Source: Candidatus Aminicenantota bacterium
Lineage (GTDB): Bacteria > Acidobacteriota > Aminicenantia > Aminicenantales > UBA4085
NCBI GenBank assembly: GCA_003141555.1
Contig: PLMN01000007.1
Span: 179,331 to 243,330 of the forward strand
Length of the DNA stretch: 64,000 nt
Direction: 5' to 3'
The translations under genes were made by a program, and so were the position numbers. Positions within the stretch are counted from its first letter, which is position 1. Every line of letters begins with the position of its first letter. The notes beneath the pieces were generated by a model. It was not told the DNA's origin and ran no database searches. It saw nothing but the letters and a program-made list of their open reading frames with translations. Shown here piece after piece: positions 44,150-53,642 of the stretch.

Positions 44150-44443
44150 TTAAAGCGTCGTGGTTTTCGTGATCGTCCCGGAGAGCGGGATGGCGGGCCC
44201 GGCCACGGCCATGTAAATGCCGCCGATCACGCCCAGAACCAGGATGATCCAGCCCAGGACGTTGTTGATCTTGGCCATGATCAGCAGGATCTCGTAGTGG
44301 GGGTGCTTGACCCCTTCCTTGCGCGTGTTGAAGGCGATCTCGCGGACGGCCAGGAGGATCTGGCCGAAGGCGATGATGGCCAGGCCGACGATCACCGCGT
44401 AGAGGACGATGATCAATCCGACGATGAGGGGGCTGATGGACAT
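44150..44443 (-). CDS. Small membrane protein of unknown function
   Basis: The protein has about 97 residues from ATG 44443, which has a good AAGGAGAG site 6 bases ahead. Two or three hydrophobic stretches lie near 5-30 (IVGLIIVLYAVIVGLAIIAFG) and 58-80 (VLGWIILVLGVIGGIYMAV). A short polar tail follows (GTITKTTTL). No family was recognised. It lies after the ptsI terminator hairpin and another GC hairpin at 44463-44478, so it is probably expressed apart from the pts operon. Confidence 0.6.
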   Translation of the reverse strand: MSISPLIVGLIIVLYAVIVGLAIIAFGQILLAVREIAFNTRKEGVKHPHYEILLIMAKINNVLGWIILVLGVIGGIYMAVAGPAIPLSGTITKTTTL

Positions 44444-44530
44444 GAGACTCTCTCCTTTCTCCCGGGGGCGCACCCCCGCGTTCTTCGGCGCCGGGGCGAT
44501 CCCTCGCCGGTATTGCCGCGGAGCGGCCGC

Positions 44531-44552
44531 GAAAACGGGGACCCCATCCCCG
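44531..44552 (-). terminator. Hairpin terminator after ptsI
   Basis: On the minus strand CGGGGA and TCCCCG form a 6-bp stem with a 5-base loop, followed by TTTTC. It starts 1 base after the ptsI stop codon and would end the 11-gene operon; the short U-run makes it a weak terminator. Confidence 0.5.
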
Positions 44553-44553
44553 G

Positions 44554-46311
44554 TCAGTACCCCATGAGAAATGCGCCGGGGTGCTCCACCAGGAGCGCCT
44601 CGATCAGCTGCTCCTCCACCTCCTGCGCGGTTCGGAGCGTCAGGGCCTTGGCCAGGGCGCGGCGGACCGTCCGCGAAGATACGGAGCGGAGGGCGTTCTT
44701 GACCCGCGGGATGAAGATCGGGTTCATGCTGAAGGTCCGCACGCCGAGCCCGAACAGGACCATGGCCGCCAGCGGGTCCGCGGCCATTTCGCCGCAGACC
44801 GTCACGTCCTTGCCCGCCCGGCTCGCCGCCTCGACGACGAACTTGAGGAGCCGCAGGACGGCCGGGTGAAGCGGCTTGTAGAGATAGGAGACGAACTCGT
44901 TGGACCGGTCGACGGCCAGGTAATACTGGATGAGGTCGTTCGTGCCGATGCTGAAATAGTCCACGTCCTTGATCAGCACGTCGGCCAGGGCCGCGGCGGC
45001 CGGCACCTCGATCATGATGCCCAGGGGGATGTCCGGATCGAAGGGAATGTTCTTGGCCGCGAGCTCGCCCTGGACATCGCGGAAGACCGCCTTGACCTCG
45101 CCGATCTCCTCGACTTCCGTGATCATCGGGATCAGGATCCGGACGTTCTTGAGGGTGCTCGCCCTGAGGATCGCCCGGATCTGGGTGCGGAACAGGCCGG
45201 GATTCTGGAGCGAGAAGCGGATTGCCCGCAGCCCGAGGGCGGGGTTGGGCTCCTTCTGGATCGAGAGCTGGGGGAGGTTCTTCTCCCCGCCGATGTCGAT
45301 CGTCCGGATATAGACGGGACGGGGCTGGGCCTCGCGCGCCAGCCGGGCGTAGATCTCGTAATGGTCCTCCTCGGAGGGAAGCGTCGAGCGCTGGAGGTAG
45401 ATGAATTCCGAGCGGAAGAGCCCGATCCCTTCCGCGCCGTAGGACAGGGCATGGGCGACCTCCTCGGGCAGCTCGATGTTGGCCATCGGGCTGAACCGGA
45501 CGCCGTCGAGCGTCTGGGACCTCAGGGCCGCGACTTTTTTCAGCTCCCGCCCGTATGCGTCGTACTTCGCCTTCTTGCCCTGGAACTCCTTCTGGACCGT
45601 GAGGGGGGGATTGATGATGACCTCGCCGTCCGTCCCGTCCACGATCAGGAGGTCGCCGTTCTTGATCGTGGCCGCGATGTCGCGCAGCCCGACGACGGTC
45701 GGGATGCCGAGCGAGCGGGCCAGGATGGCCGTATGCGAGGTCGACCCGCCCATGTCCAGGGCCACGGCCAGGACGTTGCCCTGGCTGAGGCGAAGGGCGG
45801 CCTCGGAGGGCAGGAGGTCATGGGCCACGAGGATCTTGTCTCGGACGTCGTCGGCCGACTCCTCGGCCGCGGGCGCCAGGTTGCGGTAGACCTTGGTCAG
45901 CACGTCCGCGACGTCGGACTTGCGCTGCTTGAAATACTCGTCGCCCAGGCCGTCGAAGATCTTCCGGTAGTGCTCGTAGGCCTCGGATAAGGCGGTCTCG
46001 GCCCGGACGTTCTCCTCGCGGATCGTCTTTTCGAAGCTCGATAAAAGCGTAGCGTCGTCGAGGATGAGCAGGTGGGCGTCGAAGATGAAGGCGTGCTCCT
46101 CCCCGACCTTGTTCCGGATGGTGTCCTTGAGCTCGGCCAGCTCGGCCCGCGTCTTGGCCACGGCCGTCTTCAGGCGCTGGAGCTCGTCCTCGACCCGGTG
46201 GGGAGGGACATATTCCTTGCGCGAGCTGAACAGCACTCGGCCGACGAGGGCCGCCCGGCCGAGGGCGATCCCCGGCGAAACGCCGACGCCGCGGAGGCGG
46301 GTGAAGTCCAT
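44554..46311 (-). CDS. ptsI: Phosphoenolpyruvate-protein phosphotransferase (PTS enzyme I)
   Basis: The protein has 585 residues, the full EI length. The phosphohistidine lies in GGSTSHTAILARSLGIP near 190. The PEP-binding barrel has PVYIRTIDIGGEKNLP, GIMIEVPAA, SIGTNDLIQYYLAVDR and the catalytic cysteine in VTVCGEMAADP. EI takes phosphate from PEP and passes it to HPr. It is the last gene of the operon, 5 bases after ptsH. No IIB or IIC permease gene accompanies it in this window, which favours a regulatory role. Confidence 0.94.
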   Translation of the reverse strand: MDFTRLRGVGVSPGIALGRAALVGRVLFSSRKEYVPPHRVEDELQRLKTAVAKTRAELAELKDTIRNKVGEEHAFIFDAHLLILDDATLLSSFEKTIREENVRAETALSEAYEHYRKIFDGLGDEYFKQRKSDVADVLTKVYRNLAPAAEESADDVRDKILVAHDLLPSEAALRLSQGNVLAVALDMGGSTSHTAILARSLGIPTVVGLRDIAATIKNGDLLIVDGTDGEVIINPPLTVQKEFQGKKAKYDAYGRELKKVAALRSQTLDGVRFSPMANIELPEEVAHALSYGAEGIGLFRSEFIYLQRSTLPSEEDHYEIYARLAREAQPRPVYIRTIDIGGEKNLPQLSIQKEPNPALGLRAIRFSLQNPGLFRTQIRAILRASTLKNVRILIPMITEVEEIGEVKAVFRDVQGELAAKNIPFDPDIPLGIMIEVPAAAALADVLIKDVDYFSIGTNDLIQYYLAVDRSNEFVSYLYKPLHPAVLRLLKFVVEAASRAGKDVTVCGEMAADPLAAMVLFGLGVRTFSMNPIFIPRVKNALRSVSSRTVRRALAKALTLRTAQEVEEQLIEALLVEHPGAFLMGY

Positions 46312-46316
46312 GGCGG

Positions 46317-46586
46317 CTATTCTTTCTCGCCGAACCGCCCGTCGATGAGCTCGGCGAGGGCCGCCCAGGCCGCCGCCTCGTCCGGACCGTCGATCTTCAG
46401 GACGATGTCCGAGCCCTGGGTCGCGGCCAGGGTCAGGATTCCCAGGATGCTCTTGCCGTCGATTTCGCTCCCGTCCTTGATGATGCGGACCTCGGCCCCG
46501 AAGCGGTTGGCCGTGTTGACGAACTTGACCGCCGCGCGCGCGTGAAGGCCCAGCCTGTTCTTGATGGTGATGGGTCGCTCGAGCAT
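46317..46586 (-). CDS. ptsH: Phosphocarrier protein HPr
   Basis: The protein has 89 residues. The active-site histidine is H15 in NRLGLHARAA. The regulatory serine is S46 in GKSILGILTLA, the site used by HPr kinase. Both being intact means it can receive phosphate from enzyme I and be controlled by the HprK encoded three genes upstream. It lies 9 bases from the EIIA gene and 5 bases from ptsI. Confidence 0.94.
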   Translation of the reverse strand: MLERPITIKNRLGLHARAAVKFVNTANRFGAEVRIIKDGSEIDGKSILGILTLAATQGSDIVLKIDGPDEAAAWAALAELIDGRFGEKE

Positions 46587-46595
46587 GCGGTCGGC

Positions 46596-47003
46596 CTAGG
46601 AGGGCTTCGCCCCGAGAAGGACGCTGGCCAGGTGGATGTTCTTCTTGCCCTGCTCCACGACCTTCCGGGCCACATCCTTGAGCGTGTTCGAGCGTTGCAG
46701 GGAAACGAACTTGATGAGCATCGGGAGGTTGACGCCGGTGATGATCTCCACCTGACCGTCCTTCTGGAAGGTGAAGCTCAGGTTGGACGGAGTCCCGCCG
46801 AACATGTCGGTGAAGATCACGACGCCGCTCTTCTGGTCGACGCGCTTCAAGCTCTGGTTGATCTTGCGCTTGGACTCCTCGACGTCGTCGTACCAGCCGA
46901 TCGAGATGGCCTCGATGTTGGGCGCCTCCCCGAGGATGATCGTCAGGGCGTTGAGGAGCTCCTCCCCCAGCTTGCCATGCGACACGATGATCCCGCCGAT
47001 CAC
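46596..47003 (-). CDS. PTS mannose-family EIIA component
   Basis: The protein has 135 residues. The phosphohistidine is H9 in IIVSHGKLGEELL, and the family motif is FTDMFGGTPSNLS. EIIA-Man domains usually pass phosphate to a IIB partner, but no IIB/IIC/IID genes follow here. It may act as a signalling output beside EIIA-Ntr. It overlaps rapZ by 4 bases. Such orphan EIIA-Man genes next to hprK and rapZ are known in alpha- and deltaproteobacteria. Confidence 0.88.
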   Translation of the reverse strand: MIGGIIVSHGKLGEELLNALTIILGEAPNIEAISIGWYDDVEESKRKINQSLKRVDQKSGVVIFTDMFGGTPSNLSFTFQKDGQVEIITGVNLPMLIKFVSLQRSNTLKDVARKVVEQGKKNIHLASVLLGAKPS

Positions 47004-47857
47004 TTGAACACGTCCCTGTGAAAAATCTTTATATCATATTTCAGGCCGTGAAGGTAATCCCGGATCGCGTCGGCCACGACGACCGACCGGTGCCGGCCGC
47101 CGGTGCAGCCGACGGCGATCACCAGCTGGCTCTTGCCCTCCGCGACGAAGCGGGGCATCAGGAACCCCAGGAAGCGCTCCAGCTCGGCCAGGAAGGCCTT
47201 CGTCTCCTTCGAGCCCAGGACGAACTCCCGGACGCCGCGGGATTTGCCGCTCTTCGACCGGAGATTCTCGACGTAGAAGGGGTTGGGGAGGAATCTCGTG
47301 TCGAAGATGAGGTCGGCGTCGACGGGGATCCCGTATTTATAGCCGAAGCTGACGATCACCACCCGGAGCCGGGGCTTGGCCGCCTTCTGGAAGCGCTGGA
47401 TAAACCATTCCTTGAGCTGGGTGAGGTTCGTCCCCGAGGTGTCGATGACCTCGTCGGCCATCTTCTTGATCGGGGCGAGTTGCTGGCGCTCTAGCCGGAC
47501 GCCGTGGAGGATGGACGTCCCGCCCATGGGGTGGGGGCGGCGCGTCTCGCTGAACCTCTTGACGAGCGTCTCGTCGGAGGCGTCGAGGAAGATGAGCCGG
47601 GGTGCGATCGCCCGGCGGATCCCCTCCCAGACCACCGGGAACGTCCGGCTGAAATCCCGCTCGCGGATGTCCACGACCAGGGCCACCTTGTCGATCTGGA
47701 CCTCCCGGCGCTGCCAGAGGTCGACGAGGATGGGGATCATCTGGACCGGCAGGTTGTCGACGCAGTAATAGCCGAGGTCCTCCAGGAAGCGGCTGACCAC
47801 GGTCTTGCCCGACCCGGACAGCCCGGTGATGATCAGGAAGCGGTCGTCGCGGCTCAT
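47000..47857 (-). CDS. rapZ: RNase adapter/nucleotide-binding protein RapZ
   Basis: The protein has about 285 residues from ATG 47857, which overlaps the hprK stop by 4 bases. The Walker A motif is GLSGSGKT (12-19), followed by DLGYYCVDNLP. The C-terminal half has FGYKYGIPVDADLIFDTRFLPNPFY and IAVGCTGGRHRSVVVAD, both highly conserved in RapZ/YvcJ. In E. coli RapZ guides RNase E to small RNA GlmZ and so controls amino-sugar synthesis. Its place after ptsN and hprK follows the classic rpoN-hpf-ptsN-rapZ order. Confidence 0.92.
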   Translation of the reverse strand: MSRDDRFLIITGLSGSGKTVVSRFLEDLGYYCVDNLPVQMIPILVDLWQRREVQIDKVALVVDIRERDFSRTFPVVWEGIRRAIAPRLIFLDASDETLVKRFSETRRPHPMGGTSILHGVRLERQQLAPIKKMADEVIDTSGTNLTQLKEWFIQRFQKAAKPRLRVVIVSFGYKYGIPVDADLIFDTRFLPNPFYVENLRSKSGKSRGVREFVLGSKETKAFLAELERFLGFLMPRFVAEGKSQLVIAVGCTGGRHRSVVVADAIRDYLHGLKYDIKIFHRDVFK

Positions 47858-48402
47858 CGCCCCTCCGCGATCGCCAGGTCGAGCCGCCGGGAGATCTCCC
47901 GCGAAGCCAGGTAGCCCCGCTTCCGGCAGAGGTGGACCTTGCAGGCCACTTCGATCAGCGTGGCGATGTTCCGGCCGGGCGCCACCGGGATGTTGAGCTG
48001 CGGGATGCGCTCGCCCAGGATCAGGCAGTCCTCCGGGAAACGGAGACCCAGCCGGTCGAACTCCTTCTTGCGGTGCCACTTCTTGAGGCGGATGACGAGG
48101 TCGATCGGGGATTGGAGGGCGATGGCCTCTCGCCCGAAGATCTCCTTGATATTGATGATCCCCAGCCCGCGGAGCTCCATGAAATAGCGGCTCAGCGACG
48201 GGGCCCGCCCGGTCACCCGGCCGTCGCGGGACAGGCGGACGTGGACGACATCGTCCGAGATGAAGCGGTGCCCGCGGGCGATGAGCTCCAGGGCGCTTTC
48301 GCTCTTGCCGATGCCGCTGTCGCCGATGATCAGGACGCCCAGGCCGAACATGCGGAGAAGCCCGCCCGAGATCACCGATTGGCGCGGCGCGGCGGTCTTC
48401 AC
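47854..48402 (-). CDS. hprK: Short HPr kinase/phosphorylase (kinase domain only)
   Basis: The protein has about 182 residues from GTG 48402, which overlaps the ptsN stop by 4 bases. Full-length HprK is about 310 residues; here the N-terminal domain is missing. The P-loop is GDSGIGKSE (27-35), then SDDVVHVR, the HprK signature MELRGLGIINIKEIFG (75-90) and a C-terminal helix. It should phosphorylate or dephosphorylate S46 of HPr. The short form is known from alphaproteobacteria. A longer upstream frame exists but runs over ptsN out of frame and is rejected. Confidence 0.88.
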   Translation of the reverse strand: MKTAAPRQSVISGGLLRMFGLGVLIIGDSGIGKSESALELIARGHRFISDDVVHVRLSRDGRVTGRAPSLSRYFMELRGLGIINIKEIFGREAIALQSPIDLVIRLKKWHRKKEFDRLGLRFPEDCLILGERIPQLNIPVAPGRNIATLIEVACKVHLCRKRGYLASREISRRLDLAIAEGR

Positions 48403-48890
48403 CCGAGCCTCTCCTCTTCCCGACGGATGATATCCAGGATCTCGGGGGCCGTCCGGGCCGCCTCGATCCGGGGGAGGAGCTCCCGGGAGCGGCGGATGAA
48501 CCGGGCCACGGCGGCGAGGATGCTGAGGTTCTGGGAGGGGACGTCCGACGAGCTGATCGCCAGGAAGAGCACCCGGCACGGCTTGCCGTCGGGAGCGGCG
48601 AAATCGACGCCGCGCCGGGAGACGGCCAGCATGACGACCGGACCCGCGAGCCCGGCCAGCTTGCCGTGGGGGATGGCGAAGCCCTCGCCGATGGCCGTGC
48701 TCCCGAGCCGCTCCCGATCGAGGAGATTCGCCAGCAGCCCGGCGGCATCGAGGCGGCCGTTCAGGCGGACGGCGGCCTCGACCATCTCCGCCAGAGCCGC
48801 GTCGCGGCTCGTGGCCCGCAGGTCGGCGATGATCGCGCTTTCGTCCAGGAGATCGCGAACGAAGAGCGGCACGGGCTCGGGACGCATCAT
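48399..48890 (-). CDS. ptsN: PTS EIIA-Ntr family protein
   Basis: The protein has about 163 residues from ATG 48890, which overlaps the hpf stop. The phosphohistidine is H75 in EGFAIPHGKLAGL. It shows the EIIA-Ntr/fructose fold (LLDRERLGSTAIGEG, VMLAVSRRGVDF, LFLAISS). It receives phosphate from HPr and acts as a regulator rather than in sugar uptake. It lies between hpf and hprK as in many regulatory PTS loci. Confidence 0.92.
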   Translation of the reverse strand: MMRPEPVPLFVRDLLDESAIIADLRATSRDAALAEMVEAAVRLNGRLDAAGLLANLLDRERLGSTAIGEGFAIPHGKLAGLAGPVVMLAVSRRGVDFAAPDGKPCRVLFLAISSSDVPSQNLSILAAVARFIRRSRELLPRIEAARTAPEILDIIRREEERLG

Positions 48891-49411
48891 TCCGGTTGGA
48901 CGAGGCCGAAGCTTCCGTTCTTCCGGCGGAACAGGACGGTCCACTTTTCGGCGGGCTCCATCCGGAACACGAAGACCTCCTTCTTCTTGGCCTCGATCTG
49001 GACCAGGGCCTCGCCGAGCGACATCGGCTTGGAGGAGAAGTAGTCGACCCGAGCGATCCGGGGCCCAGCCTCGGCGGGCTCGCTCGGCAAGGCCAGGTCC
49101 TTCCGCTCGCGTCCCCCGCGCCGCTTCTTCTCCCGGAATTTCTCGCGCTCCTTCTTGATCTTGCGCTCTAGGGCGTCGAAGGCCAGGCCGAGAGAGACGA
49201 GCATGTCGGCGCTCTCCTCGATGACGACGAGGCCCGCCCCCCTGGCCATGACGTGGATTTCGGCCTTCTCCCGGTTCTTTTCTCGGGACAGGATGATGTC
49301 CGCTTCGGCCGAGGGCTCGAGCATCGGGTCCAAGTCGGCGATCCGCGCCGCGCAGTAGGCTTTGATCTCCGGGGTGAGGTGGCCCTGGCGGGCCGTGTAA
49401 TGGGTTCTCAT
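48887..49411 (-). CDS. hpf: Ribosome hibernation-promoting factor, long form
   Basis: The protein has about 174 residues from ATG 49411, with a GGAGGGG site in front. The N-terminal domain (1-100) matches the HPF/RaiA fold (YTARQGHLTPEIKAYCAARI, AEIHVMARGAGLVV). After a basic linker, a C-terminal domain (ARVDYFSSKPMSLGEALVQIE, VLFRRKNGSFGLVQPE) matches the dimerisation domain of long HPF. It should make 100S ribosome dimers by itself during slow growth. It overlaps rpoN and ptsN by about 4 bases each. Confidence 0.92.
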   Translation of the reverse strand: MRTHYTARQGHLTPEIKAYCAARIADLDPMLEPSAEADIILSREKNREKAEIHVMARGAGLVVIEESADMLVSLGLAFDALERKIKKEREKFREKKRRGGRERKDLALPSEPAEAGPRIARVDYFSSKPMSLGEALVQIEAKKKEVFVFRMEPAEKWTVLFRRKNGSFGLVQPE

Positions 49412-50928
49412 GCGGTCCCCTCCATGATGGACTTCCTCTTGCGGATATGCGACGGCAGAATCTTGAGCTGCTTCCGGTATTTGGCCACGGTCCGGCGGGC
49501 GATTCTGAAGTTCTCCCGGGCGAGGACCTCCTCGATCTCGATGTCGCTCAGGGGGTGGGCCGGGTCCTCGGCCTCGACGAGCTTCTTCAAGCGCTCCTTG
49601 ACCCGGAGCGACGAGACGTCCTCGCCGAAGTCGCCGGCCAGCGCCTTGTGGAAGAAATACTTCAGTGAGTAGACGCCCCGGGGGGTGAGCATGTACTTGT
49701 TGGCCACCACCCGGCCGACGGTCGATTCGTGGACGCCGATCTCCTGAGCGATCTCCATGAGGGTCAGGGGCTTGATGAAATCGATCCCCTTCTCGAGATA
49801 CTCGCCCTGCTTGTCGACGATGTACCGGGCCACCTTGTAGATCGTCTGGTCGCGCTGATCGAGGCTGCGCAGAAACCAGAGCGCCTTCTTCATCTTGTCC
49901 TTGAGATAGCGGTAGGCCTCGATGTTCTCCTTGTAGGCCCGGGCCAGGAGCGTCCGGTAATAGGCGTTGATCCGGAGCCGGGGCAGCCCCTCGTCGTTGA
50001 GGGAGATCTTGAGCTCGTCGCCCTCCTTGGTGACGATGATGTCGGGGACGACGTAGGTCGTCCGGTCCTCGGCGTATTTCGACCCGGGGGCGGGATCGAG
50101 GCCCTTGATGATCTCGATGTGGATCTTCACCGACGACATGGGGACGTTGAGCAGGCGGGCGAGCTGGGCGTAATCCGATTTCTCGAGGAGCGGGAGGTGT
50201 TCCCGGATAATCGCTCGGGCCACGTCGTCCTTGATCAGGAGCTGGTCCATCTGGACGAGGAGGCACTCCCGGAGATCGAGGCTCCCACAGCCGAGGGGGT
50301 CGAAAATCTTGATCTGAGCCCGGACCTTCTCGACCGTCGCCAGAGGAGTCCCCGACGCTCGGGCGATCTCCTCGGGCGGCAGGATCAGATAGCCATCCTC
50401 GTTGATGTTGCCGATGATCCGCTCGGCAACGTCCTGCTCGACGGGCTCGAAAAAAGTCAGGTTGGCCTGCCAGGAGAGATGATCCCAGAGCGACGTGCTT
50501 TTGGACAGCGTGTTCTCGAGCGAGGGCACCTCCGGCCGCTCCTGGGGGGACGCCCGGAAGCCGTCGTCGAAGTACTCCTGGAAATAGGATTCGAACTCCT
50601 TGTCCTCGGGATTCTCGGGGAGGGCATCCACGTCCGACGGGCCGGCGTCCGGGGTCTTGTCGCCGCCCGGCGCCGCCGCGGCCTCGGCCCCGCCCGCCTC
50701 GGGCTCGATCTCGGACTCGGGCTTCTTGTCGACCGTCTCCTCTTCGAGCTCGAGCATGGGGTTGTCGGACAGCTCCTCGTCGATGACCTCGATGAGCTCG
50801 AGGTTCGTCATGGGAAGAAGCTTGATGGCCTGTTGCAACGCGGGGGCCAGGATCAGCTTCTGGACCTGACGCTGGTCGAGCCGCTGTTTCATGGGCATGG
50901 TCGTCGCTTGGGCCTCGCTGCCTGACAT
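49408..50928 (-). CDS. rpoN: RNA polymerase sigma-54 factor
   Basis: The protein has 506 residues. Region I is the Gln/Leu-rich start (MKQRLDQRQVQKLILAPALQQAIKLL), followed by an acidic region II (about 55-95). The core-binding and DNA-binding parts follow, with the helix-turn-helix near 380 (IGVHESTVGRVVANKY). The RpoN box is present as ARRTVAKYRKQL near 485. It directs polymerase to -24/-12 promoters that need an AAA+ activator. It is 2 bases from lptB and overlaps hpf. The first 10-12 residues may be extra; an internal ATG (M13) is also possible. Confidence 0.94.
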   Translation of the reverse strand: MSGSEAQATTMPMKQRLDQRQVQKLILAPALQQAIKLLPMTNLELIEVIDEELSDNPMLELEEETVDKKPESEIEPEAGGAEAAAAPGGDKTPDAGPSDVDALPENPEDKEFESYFQEYFDDGFRASPQERPEVPSLENTLSKSTSLWDHLSWQANLTFFEPVEQDVAERIIGNINEDGYLILPPEEIARASGTPLATVEKVRAQIKIFDPLGCGSLDLRECLLVQMDQLLIKDDVARAIIREHLPLLEKSDYAQLARLLNVPMSSVKIHIEIIKGLDPAPGSKYAEDRTTYVVPDIIVTKEGDELKISLNDEGLPRLRINAYYRTLLARAYKENIEAYRYLKDKMKKALWFLRSLDQRDQTIYKVARYIVDKQGEYLEKGIDFIKPLTLMEIAQEIGVHESTVGRVVANKYMLTPRGVYSLKYFFHKALAGDFGEDVSSLRVKERLKKLVEAEDPAHPLSDIEIEEVLARENFRIARRTVAKYRKQLKILPSHIRKRKSIMEGTA

Positions 50929-50930
50929 CC

Positions 50931-51656
<726 letters not shown>

Positions 51657-51659
51657 GGC

Positions 51660-53642
51660 TCACTTGATGACGGATGTGACCGGCCGATCTTGGTCCCGAC
51701 TTTCAACGAGGATACTACCATCCGTCAGGCGAAAAGTCAATTTGTCCCCCTGGACAATGCCCTTCTCCTTGTCCTTCATGACGGGCCGGCCGGTCAGGGC
51801 GATCGTATCTTTTTCGACGTCGTAATCGGCTTGTTCCCCCGACGCCTCCCGGGCGGGCATGACGATCGTCACGACCCCCGCGGCGCGCATCGCCCGGGGC
51901 TCGCTCCCGCTCTCGCCGGGCTCGACCGTGATCGTTTTGGAGGCCAGGGCGACCGTCCCCGTCTTCAGCGACGCGCCGCCCTCGTAAAGGACCCGGTTGG
52001 CTTTGGAATCATAACTCATCTTCGCCGCGCCGATCTCGACCCGCGTTTCGGGACGCCCGTCCTTCGGCGCATGGGGGAACGAGGCCAGCACCTTGCCCTC
52101 ACAGAGGAGGTCGCCCCCGTCCTCGGCCACGTCGATCTCCCGGGCGGACAGGACCCGCTTGCCCTGCCAGGCCCTGGCCGCGCCCGTTTCGTTCCATATC
52201 AAGAAACGCTTGTGCTCGCTCGAATATCTCACGGCCTGGGCTTCGATGAAGATCGGCTCGCCCGGGGCGAAAAACCCCTGGCGATCGCCGGGCTTGGCTG
52301 CGGGACTGAAGAGCATCCGGACGCCGCCCCTGATCTCGAAGTCGTCCATCTTGATCAGGACCGTGACCTCGTCCCCGGCCCCGTCGCCCGCCCCAGCCTT
52401 GATCCGGGCCTTGTCCGGAAGGGTCCCCTTGACCTTCAGGATGTTGGTCTCGGCTTGGAGGAACATCGAGGGGCCCTCGATCAGCCGGACGATGGCCTTG
52501 TCCTTGTCGAGGCTCGCCACGCGGGCATGGCCCGAAGCGGCCATGTCCCGGAGCGTTCCATTGGGGTTGAAGTTCACGTCGACCGACTCGCCCCCGATTT
52601 CGGTCACGGTGCCGGCATCGTAGAAGAACTTGAACGCGCACCGGCCCCGGCCCTCCACGGTCCGGACCGAGGGGTGGTCCACGTAAGCCAGGAACCGGAT
52701 CTCCTCCGCCTCGATCTCCTGGCGCGAGCTCCGGTCGAAGAGGAAATCGCGGCTGATCGTCATGTCATCCGGAAGGGCGGCCGCGCCCGGCTTGCCGCCC
52801 GCGGACTCGGGTTTGGGACCGACCTCTCCATCGACGGCGATCCGGGCTCCGCCGTCGAGCCAGAGAAGGGAGATGTCGTCGACTTTTTCGAACTGGTCGA
52901 ACCCCACCCGCCCGGCCGATCCGCGGCTCCGGCCGTGGGCGATGTCGACCCCGCCTTCGACGACGCCTTGGCGACGCCGCGGGCTGTAGGTGAGCCTGGC
53001 GTGCGCGCCGCTCAGGGTGACGGGGATGGCCGACATCCGGGGGAGGACGTTGAGGCGCAAATCGCCTTCCAGGACGAAAGCCTCATCTTGGAGGGAATAG
53101 GACGCGGATCGCGAAGAGCCGGAAAACCGGGGCGCGGTCAGCGAAACCCCTTTCGATGTCGTGCAGGCGTCGGACGTCTTTTCATAGAGAAAATCCGCGG
53201 CGTCGACGACGATCTCGCCGTAGCGGATCTTCACCCGGCCCTCAAGGTAGAAGCGGGACCAATCCTTGGCGTAGGTGATCAAATCGGCGGAGTAGCGGAG
53301 TTCCCGGCCGCCTTTCTTTCCATGGTCGACGATGAATACGTTTCCCTCGAGCCGGCCCGTCTTTTCGTCCACGTTGAGGTCCCGTTCGGCGTGCGCTTCC
53401 ATGCGGCCCGCCGCGAAGTTGAACTGGACGATGCTGACCTTTTCCTTGACGTTGGCCTTGTCGGGGACGCCCGGCTTCTGGTCGGGCTCGAGCCGCTGGG
53501 GGGCCCGGGCGTGCTGGGCGAAATAGACGACGATCGTCAGGACGGCCGCGGCGAACAGCACTCCGAAAACGGCGCGGAGGACGCCGGCCGCGCGGTACTT
53601 GGCGCCGCTTCGCCGGTCGCCCGCTCGCCTGGGTCCGGTCAT
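51660..53642 (-). CDS. Fused LptC-LptA LPS transport protein
   Basis: The protein has 660 residues, about three times LptA or LptC alone. An N-terminal membrane helix (about 20-42: AVFGVLFAAAVLTIVVYFA) is followed by LptC-like and several LptA/OstA-like beta-jellyroll repeats with the D-x-x-G-x-L-E-G pattern (EKTGRLEGNVFIV, KDWSRFYLEGRVKI, KANRVLYEGGASL, EKDTIALTGRPVM). The end reads GDKLTFRLTDGSILVES, as in LptA. It may span inner membrane to periplasmic bridge in one chain. It overlaps recJ by 4 bases and ends 3 bases before lptB. Confidence 0.82.
   Translation of the reverse strand: MTGPRRAGDRRSGAKYRAAGVLRAVFGVLFAAAVLTIVVYFAQHARAPQRLEPDQKPGVPDKANVKEKVSIVQFNFAAGRMEAHAERDLNVDEKTGRLEGNVFIVDHGKKGGRELRYSADLITYAKDWSRFYLEGRVKIRYGEIVVDAADFLYEKTSDACTTSKGVSLTAPRFSGSSRSASYSLQDEAFVLEGDLRLNVLPRMSAIPVTLSGAHARLTYSPRRRQGVVEGGVDIAHGRSRGSAGRVGFDQFEKVDDISLLWLDGGARIAVDGEVGPKPESAGGKPGAAALPDDMTISRDFLFDRSSRQEIEAEEIRFLAYVDHPSVRTVEGRGRCAFKFFYDAGTVTEIGGESVDVNFNPNGTLRDMAASGHARVASLDKDKAIVRLIEGPSMFLQAETNILKVKGTLPDKARIKAGAGDGAGDEVTVLIKMDDFEIRGGVRMLFSPAAKPGDRQGFFAPGEPIFIEAQAVRYSSEHKRFLIWNETGAARAWQGKRVLSAREIDVAEDGGDLLCEGKVLASFPHAPKDGRPETRVEIGAAKMSYDSKANRVLYEGGASLKTGTVALASKTITVEPGESGSEPRAMRAAGVVTIVMPAREASGEQADYDVEKDTIALTGRPVMKDKEKGIVQGDKLTFRLTDGSILVESRDQDRPVTSVIK

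Noticed and set aside
48403..48579. An N-terminal extension giving a 241-residue HprK
   Set aside because: The extra residues are Pro/Gly/Arg-rich and overlie ptsN in another frame; they do not resemble the HprK N-terminal domain.
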